DNA of 64,000 bases from Microbacterium sp. MM2322. GTDB lineage: Bacteria > Actinomycetota > Actinomycetes > Actinomycetales > Microbacteriaceae. Each line of letters begins with the position of its first letter. Within the stretch, counting starts at the first letter, position 1. The notes beneath the pieces were generated by a model. That model worked only from the letters and a program-made list of their open reading frames with translations. It was not told the origin of the DNA and ran no database searches. The position numbers and the translations under genes were made by a program. The DNA lies in the NCBI RefSeq assembly GCF_964186585.1, contig NZ_OZ075067.1, positions 124,001-188,000 of the forward strand. Direction: 5' to 3'. Positions 59,712 through 64,000 of this stretch are shown one piece after another.

Positions 59712-61775
59712 GTGAGTGACGGCGGATGGCAGAACGACCCCTACGCCGATCTCGTGTGGGATCCCGATGACGTCGCGCCGCCGGAGGACTACGACTCGCC
59801 GCCTCCGCCAGACCCGCGTTACGACGACTACGCCGCATCCGTCGCACGCGCCTCGCGCGCCGAGCCCACGCCGCCCGCACAAGTGCGCCCCGCCCGCGCT
59901 CAGCCCGCCCGCCCCGCGGCACCGCCGGCATCCGTCCTGCAACTCGAACGACGTGATCACGTCGGAGACGATCCGGTCAAGGTCCTGACCGAGGTCTTCG
60001 GCTACACCGCCTTCCGCGGCGATCAGGGCGACATCGTCTCGCACGTCATCGCCGGCGGTGACGCGGTCGTCCTCATGCCCACCGGTGGCGGCAAGTCGAT
60101 CACCTACCAGGTGCCTGCGCTCGTGCGTCCCGGCACGGGACTCGTCGTCAGCCCCCTCATCGCGCTGATGCACGACCAGGTCGAGGCGCTCATCGCTAAC
60201 GGCGTCCGCGCGGCTTTCCTGAACTCGACGCAGAGCCCTGCCGAACGCGCCGGGGTCGAGCAGGCGCTCCTCGACGGCGAACTCGACCTCATCTACGTCG
60301 CGCCCGAGCGTCTCTCCGTTCCCGCGACCACCGCGCTCCTGCAGCGCGCGCAGCTCAGCGTGATCGCGATCGACGAGGCGCACTGCGTGTCGCAGTGGGG
60401 TCACGACTTCCGCCCTGACTACCTCGCGCTCGGCGATCTCGCGGAACGGTTCCCCGGCGTCCCGCGCATGGCGCTCACCGCCACCGCGACCCGCGCGACG
60501 CACACCGAGCTGACCGAGCGTCTGCACCTTCCCGACGCGCGCCACTTCGTCGCGAGCTTCGACCGGCCGAACATCCAGTACCGGATCGAGCCCAAGGTCG
60601 ACATGCGCCGCCAGCTCGTGCAGTTCATCCGCTCCCAGCCCGAGGGCGCTGCCGGCATCGTGTACGCGCTCAGCCGCAAGTCCGTCGAGCAGACGGCCGA
60701 GTATCTGCGGACGCAGGGTCTCGACGCCCTGGCCTATCACGCGGGGTTGGATGCCTCGATCCGCGCCCGGCACCAGTCGCGCTTCCTCCGCGAAGACGGC
60801 GTCGTCATGGTCGCCACGATCGCGTTCGGCATGGGCATCGACAAGCCCGACGTCCGCTTCGTTGCGCACATCGACCTGCCGAAGTCCGTCGAGGGTTACT
60901 ACCAGGAGACCGGTAGAGCCGGCCGCGACGGTGAGCCCGCCGTCGCGTGGATGGCCTACGGCCTCGGCGACGTCGTCCAGCAGCGACGCCTCATCGACCA
61001 GTCGCCCGGCGACCGCACCTACAAGATGCGCATGGGGCAGCACCTCGATGCGATGCTCGGCCTCTGCGAGACGGTCTCGTGCCGTCGTCAGAACCTCTTG
61101 AACTACTTCGGGCAGTCCTCGGATGCCTGTGGCAACTGCGACACCTGCCTCACCAAGCCCGACACCTGGGACGGCCTCATCGCCGCTCAGAAGCTCCTCT
61201 CAACGATCGTGCGACTGCAGCGCGAGCGGAACCAGGCGTTCGGCGCCGGCCACCTCATCGACATCGTCCGCGGCGCCTCGACCGAGCGCATCCGCCAGCA
61301 GGGCCACGACAAGCTCTCGACCTACGGGGTCGGGAACGATCTGTCCGAGCAGGACTGGCGCTCGGTGGTCCGTCAGCTGCTGGCCCGCGGCATCCTCGTC
61401 GCGCAGGGGGAGTACGGGGTTCTCGTTGTCGGCGACGCGGGCATGCCGGTGCTCCGCGGCGAGGAGCCGGTGCCGCTCCGCCGCGACGTCCTGGGCCGCA
61501 CCGGCGGCGGATCGACTCGCGCGAAGAAGCAGTCGGCCGCCGACGCGCTGCCCGAGGGCGACCGCGACCTCTTCGAGGCGCTCCGCGCGTGGCGTGCCGA
61601 GCAGGCGAAAGAGCAGGGAGTTCCCGCCTACATCGTCTTCGGCGACGCGACCCTGCGCGCCCTCGCCGAGCACCGTCCGACGTCGGTCGCCGACCTCGAC
61701 GGCATCACCGGCATCGGCGCGAAGAAGCGAGAGGCGTACGGCGAGGCCGTCGTCGCCGTCATCGCGAACGCCTGA
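59712..61775 (+). CDS. recQ: ATP-dependent DNA helicase RecQ
   Basis: Residues 1-85 of this 687-aa 3'-5' helicase are an acidic and Pro-rich extension not found in E. coli RecQ. The core has the motif 0 region (VFGYTAFRGDQGDIVSHVIA), Walker A PTGGGKS, IDEAHCVSQWGHDFRPDYLA (DEAH), TATATRATHTELTERL, and YYQETGRAGRDGEPAVAWMA. The zinc motif is C-R-R-Q...DACGNCDTC (about 455-478). A winged helix and a C-terminal HRDC domain (DGITGIGAKKREAYGEAVVA) complete it. It acts in recombination repair. Confidence 0.96.
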   Translation: MSDGGWQNDPYADLVWDPDDVAPPEDYDSPPPPDPRYDDYAASVARASRAEPTPPAQVRPARAQPARPAAPPASVLQLERRDHVGDDPVKVLTEVFGYTAFRGDQGDIVSHVIAGGDAVVLMPTGGGKSITYQVPALVRPGTGLVVSPLIALMHDQVEALIANGVRAAFLNSTQSPAERAGVEQALLDGELDLIYVAPERLSVPATTALLQRAQLSVIAIDEAHCVSQWGHDFRPDYLALGDLAERFPGVPRMALTATATRATHTELTERLHLPDARHFVASFDRPNIQYRIEPKVDMRRQLVQFIRSQPEGAAGIVYALSRKSVEQTAEYLRTQGLDALAYHAGLDASIRARHQSRFLREDGVVMVATIAFGMGIDKPDVRFVAHIDLPKSVEGYYQETGRAGRDGEPAVAWMAYGLGDVVQQRRLIDQSPGDRTYKMRMGQHLDAMLGLCETVSCRRQNLLNYFGQSSDACGNCDTCLTKPDTWDGLIAAQKLLSTIVRLQRERNQAFGAGHLIDIVRGASTERIRQQGHDKLSTYGVGNDLSEQDWRSVVRQLLARGILVAQGEYGVLVVGDAGMPVLRGEEPVPLRRDVLGRTGGGSTRAKKQSAADALPEGDRDLFEALRAWRAEQAKEQGVPAYIVFGDATLRALAEHRPTSVADLDGITGIGAKKREAYGEAVVAVIANA

Positions 61776-61781
61776 GCCGAG

Positions 61782-62852
61782 TCAGCCCCAGACGTCCCGC
61801 TCGACCCGCACATCGACACCCGTCCGGGCCGACTCGCCGATCGCGAGTCCCAGCAGGTGGTCCTGGCAGGCATCCGCCAGTGGGTAAGGCTCGGGCTCGT
61901 CGCCGCGAGCCCACTCGCCGGTGAGTTCGAGCAGCGAGGCGACCGCGATGTCGTCCTCCGACAGGCGTGTCCCCACCCACGGGTTCCGATAGACGACGCG
62001 CCCCTCGAAGGCGGCCGACACCACGTCGTTGCCCTCGAGGTTCAGGTCGACACCGGTGCGGCGGTAGGTGATCGGCGACGTGATAACCTCGTCGCCCTCG
62101 AAGCGGCGCACCGTGTCGTCGACGAGCTCGCCGTGCGAGCCGCGGAGGACGATCCGGCGCGACAGGATCGGGTTCCACCACTGGTTGTCGACGAAGTCGT
62201 AGAGCCCCATCCGACCATCGCCGAAATCGAGCGTCGCGATCGTCGTCATCCGCTCCTTCGGGGCGAGATCCCCCGACCAGCCCGCCGGGCTCAGCGGGTC
62301 GACGAGCGGCGCGACGAAGGTGCGCGCCGACACGGTCGCCGCGGCCATCCCGGCATCGAGGAACGTCCGGATCATCGAGGTCGCGTGGTACAGATGCGTC
62401 GACGAGACCTGCACCCCGCCGATGGTTCCGAGTGCCCCCGAGCGCACCACCTCGAGGCGGGCGGCGTGGCCCGGCATGAGCATGTACTGCTCCGCCACCT
62501 GCACGAGTCGGCTGCCGCCGACGTCGTGCCAGAGCTTCCGGAGACCGTCGGCATCGGGCGCCGGCGGCGTCTCGGCCAGCACGCGCACTCCGCGTTCCAC
62601 GAGCTCGGTGACGACCCCCGGCATGGCCGGCCAGCTCACCGACGCGATCACGAAATCGGGTCGCGCGGCGAGCAGGTCGTCGAGCGACCGATGCACCGGC
62701 ACGTCCCACCCGGCGACTCGGGCAGCAGACGCATCGGACCGGGCGAGCACGCCCACCGCCTGCAGCCGAGCGGGCGCCGCAGCAGCTACCCGCAAGAAGA
62801 ACTCCGAGCGCCAGCCCGTGCCGATGATCGCGAATCGCGCCGGTTCCGTCAT
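61782..62852 (-). CDS. Gfo/Idh/MocA family oxidoreductase
   Basis: This 356-aa NAD(P)-dependent sugar-type dehydrogenase begins FAIIGTGWRSEFFLRVAAAA (Rossmann G-x-G with an unusual W-R in place of R-x-G). The catalytic region reads LAETPPAPDADGLRKLWHDV, where E-T-P-P replaces the normal E-K-P, so the usual catalytic Lys is absent. EQYMLMPGHAARLEVVRSGA follows. It is probably inactive on standard substrates or uses a different mechanism (inference). AAGGAG precedes ATG 62852. It is convergent with recQ. Confidence 0.85.
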   Translation of the reverse strand: MTEPARFAIIGTGWRSEFFLRVAAAAPARLQAVGVLARSDASAARVAGWDVPVHRSLDDLLAARPDFVIASVSWPAMPGVVTELVERGVRVLAETPPAPDADGLRKLWHDVGGSRLVQVAEQYMLMPGHAARLEVVRSGALGTIGGVQVSSTHLYHATSMIRTFLDAGMAAATVSARTFVAPLVDPLSPAGWSGDLAPKERMTTIATLDFGDGRMGLYDFVDNQWWNPILSRRIVLRGSHGELVDDTVRRFEGDEVITSPITYRRTGVDLNLEGNDVVSAAFEGRVVYRNPWVGTRLSEDDIAVASLLELTGEWARGDEPEPYPLADACQDHLLGLAIGESARTGVDVRVERDVWG

Positions 62853-62930
62853 GAGACTCCTTCGTCGTGCCCCGATGCGGGCGCCCCCGGCATCCTTCAG
62901 GTCTGCCCGTCCCGGGTCAACCCCGGTGCG

Positions 62931-64000
62931 TCACTCCCCGGCGCCGAGTCTCCCGCTGAGTCGACCGTGGAACGCGGATGCCGTGTCGTTCAACCCGACG
63001 ATCGTCACCGCCGTCCCGATCCGGTCGTACTTGCTGACGATCGCGTCGAGCGCGGCGACCGTCGAGGCATCCCACACGTGCGAGCGCGACATGTCGATCA
63101 CGACGTTCGCCGGATCGATCGAGTACGAGAACTGCGTCGTCAGGTCGTTGCTCGACGCGAAGAACAGCTCGCCGTCGACTGCGTAGTGGGCGGTGGATGC
63201 CGCGGCATCCACCGTTCGCGTGACCGTCACGAAGTGCGCGACGCGGCGCGCGAACATGACCATCGCGGCGATGACGCCGAGCACCACGCCGATCGCGAGG
63301 TTGTGGGTCCAGACGGTGGCGACGACGGTGATGACCATGACGGCGGTCTCGCTCTTGGGCATGCGACGCAGCGTCGAGATCCGCACGCTGTGCCAGTCGA
63401 ACGTGCCGATGCAGACCATGATCATGACGGCGACGAGCGCGGCCATCGGGATGATCGCCACGACGTCGCCGAGCGCGAGCACGAGGATGAGCAGGAACAC
63501 GCCGGCGAGGAAGGTCGAGATGCGCGTGCGCGCGCCCGAGGCCTTCACGTTGATCATCGTCTGGCCGATCATGGCGCAGCCGCCCATGCCGCCGAACGCT
63601 CCCGACAGGATGTTCGCGGCGCCCTGACCCAGAGCTTCGCGGGTCTTGGAGGAGTGCGTGTCGGTGATGTCGTCGACGAGCTTCGCGGTCATGAGGGACT
63701 CGAGCAGCCCGACGACCGCCATCGCGATGGCGAACGGGGCGATGATCTGCAGGGTCTCGAGCGTCAGCGGCACGTTCGGGATGAAGAGCGACGGGAGGCT
63801 TTCGGGGAGCTCGCCCTGGTCGCCCACGGTGGGTACGTTCCACGCGAAGATGACGACGGCGGCGGTGATCAGCACGATCGTGACGAGGGGAGCGGGGACC
63901 GCCTTCGTGAGTCGGGGCATCGCGTAGAGGATGAGGAGTCCCACCGCCAGCAGCGGCCACACGAGCCAGGGGATGCCGTCGCCGAACAGCTGCGGCAGCT
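62931..64000 (-). CDS. SulP family anion permease, C-terminal part with STAS domain (cut by window edge)
   Basis: About 356 codons of a SulP (SLC26-like) transporter are visible. The membrane part carries IAPFAIAMAVVGLLESLMTA, GQGAANILSGAFGGMGGCAM then IGQTMINVKA (the SulP signature area) and VFLLILVLALGDVVAIIPMA. The last 100 or so residues form a STAS domain (VVIDMSRSHVWDASTVAALD). The N-terminus and start codon lie beyond the window. The substrate (sulfate, bicarbonate or other anion) cannot be told from what is seen. Confidence 0.9.
   Translation of the reverse strand, partial: LPQLFGDGIPWLVWPLLAVGLLILYAMPRLTKAVPAPLVTIVLITAAVVIFAWNVPTVGDQGELPESLPSLFIPNVPLTLETLQIIAPFAIAMAVVGLLESLMTAKLVDDITDTHSSKTREALGQGAANILSGAFGGMGGCAMIGQTMINVKASGARTRISTFLAGVFLLILVLALGDVVAIIPMAALVAVMIMVCIGTFDWHSVRISTLRRMPKSETAVMVITVVATVWTHNLAIGVVLGVIAAMVMFARRVAHFVTVTRTVDAAASTAHYAVDGELFFASSNDLTTQFSYSIDPANVVIDMSRSHVWDASTVAALDAIVSKYDRIGTAVTIVGLNDTASAFHGRLSGRLGAGE

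Overview
The window is a 64 kb piece of a high-GC actinobacterial chromosome, most likely from Microbacterium or a close relative in the Microbacteriaceae. The grounds are extreme G/C use at third codon positions, many GTG starts, and gene families typical of that group: a DUF3073 protein, an Rv2578c-type radical SAM protein, a DUF222/HNH protein, a DUF3516 helicase and a Cgl0158-type aldolase in the inositol operon. I saw no rRNA, tRNA, insertion sequence, prophage or CRISPR array. Coding density is very high and no gene-free stretch exceeds 300 bases.

Layout. 1-7.5 kb: purine genes (purD cut by the left edge, purM, purF) mixed with small conserved proteins, a CynX-type MFS permease, DUF3073 and a universal stress protein. 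7.5-15 kb: a DUF4097/PadR pair behind a doubled palindromic operator, a tiny hydrophobic protein, a Rho-N-domain protein joined to topoisomerase IB, an RND exporter and an aldose epimerase. 15-22.4 kb: a DEAD-box RNA helicase with a long repetitive basic N-terminus, a YpeA acetyltransferase, a radical SAM gene behind an SOS-like box, a VanY peptidase, an AraC/GyrI-type regulator and an acyl-CoA dehydrogenase. 22.4-31.6 kb: a myo-inositol catabolic operon (iolC, aldolase, iolA, iolB, iolD, iolE, iolG) divergent from a GntR regulator. 32.7-35.6 kb: a saccharopine-dehydrogenase-like gene with an amino acid permease. 35.7-40.3 kb: an ECF transporter (two S components, fused ATPase, T component) with a siderophore-interacting ferric reductase behind an IdeR/DtxR-type iron box. 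40.4-42.6 kb: a secreted intradiol-dioxygenase-like lipoprotein, a pirin and a small acetyltransferase. 42.8-49.1 kb: CstA and YbdD, a LytS/LytTR two-component pair, DUF485 and a sodium:solute symporter, which read as a carboxylate-uptake unit. 49.2-51.2 kb: KtrAB potassium uptake. 51.4-64 kb: a GH3 lipoprotein, the DUF3516 helicase, a PNPOx-type oxidoreductase, several GNATs, DUF222/HNH, RecQ, a Gfo/Idh oxidoreductase and a SulP permease cut by the right edge.

About a dozen genes have a TANNNT hexamer 6-8 nt before their start codon, which points to leaderless transcription and fixes several starts. Intergenic palindromes recur: three related GAGGTCCC hairpins, two related inverted repeats around ktrAB, a lone large palindrome at 52.6 kb and a tandem repeat at 59 kb. 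The heptamer GGATGCC/GGCATCC is strikingly frequent throughout and overrides the usual codon preference.

The best candidates for new biology are the iron-box ECF/ferric-reductase operon, the SOS-like leaderless promoter of the radical SAM gene, and the enriched heptamer.
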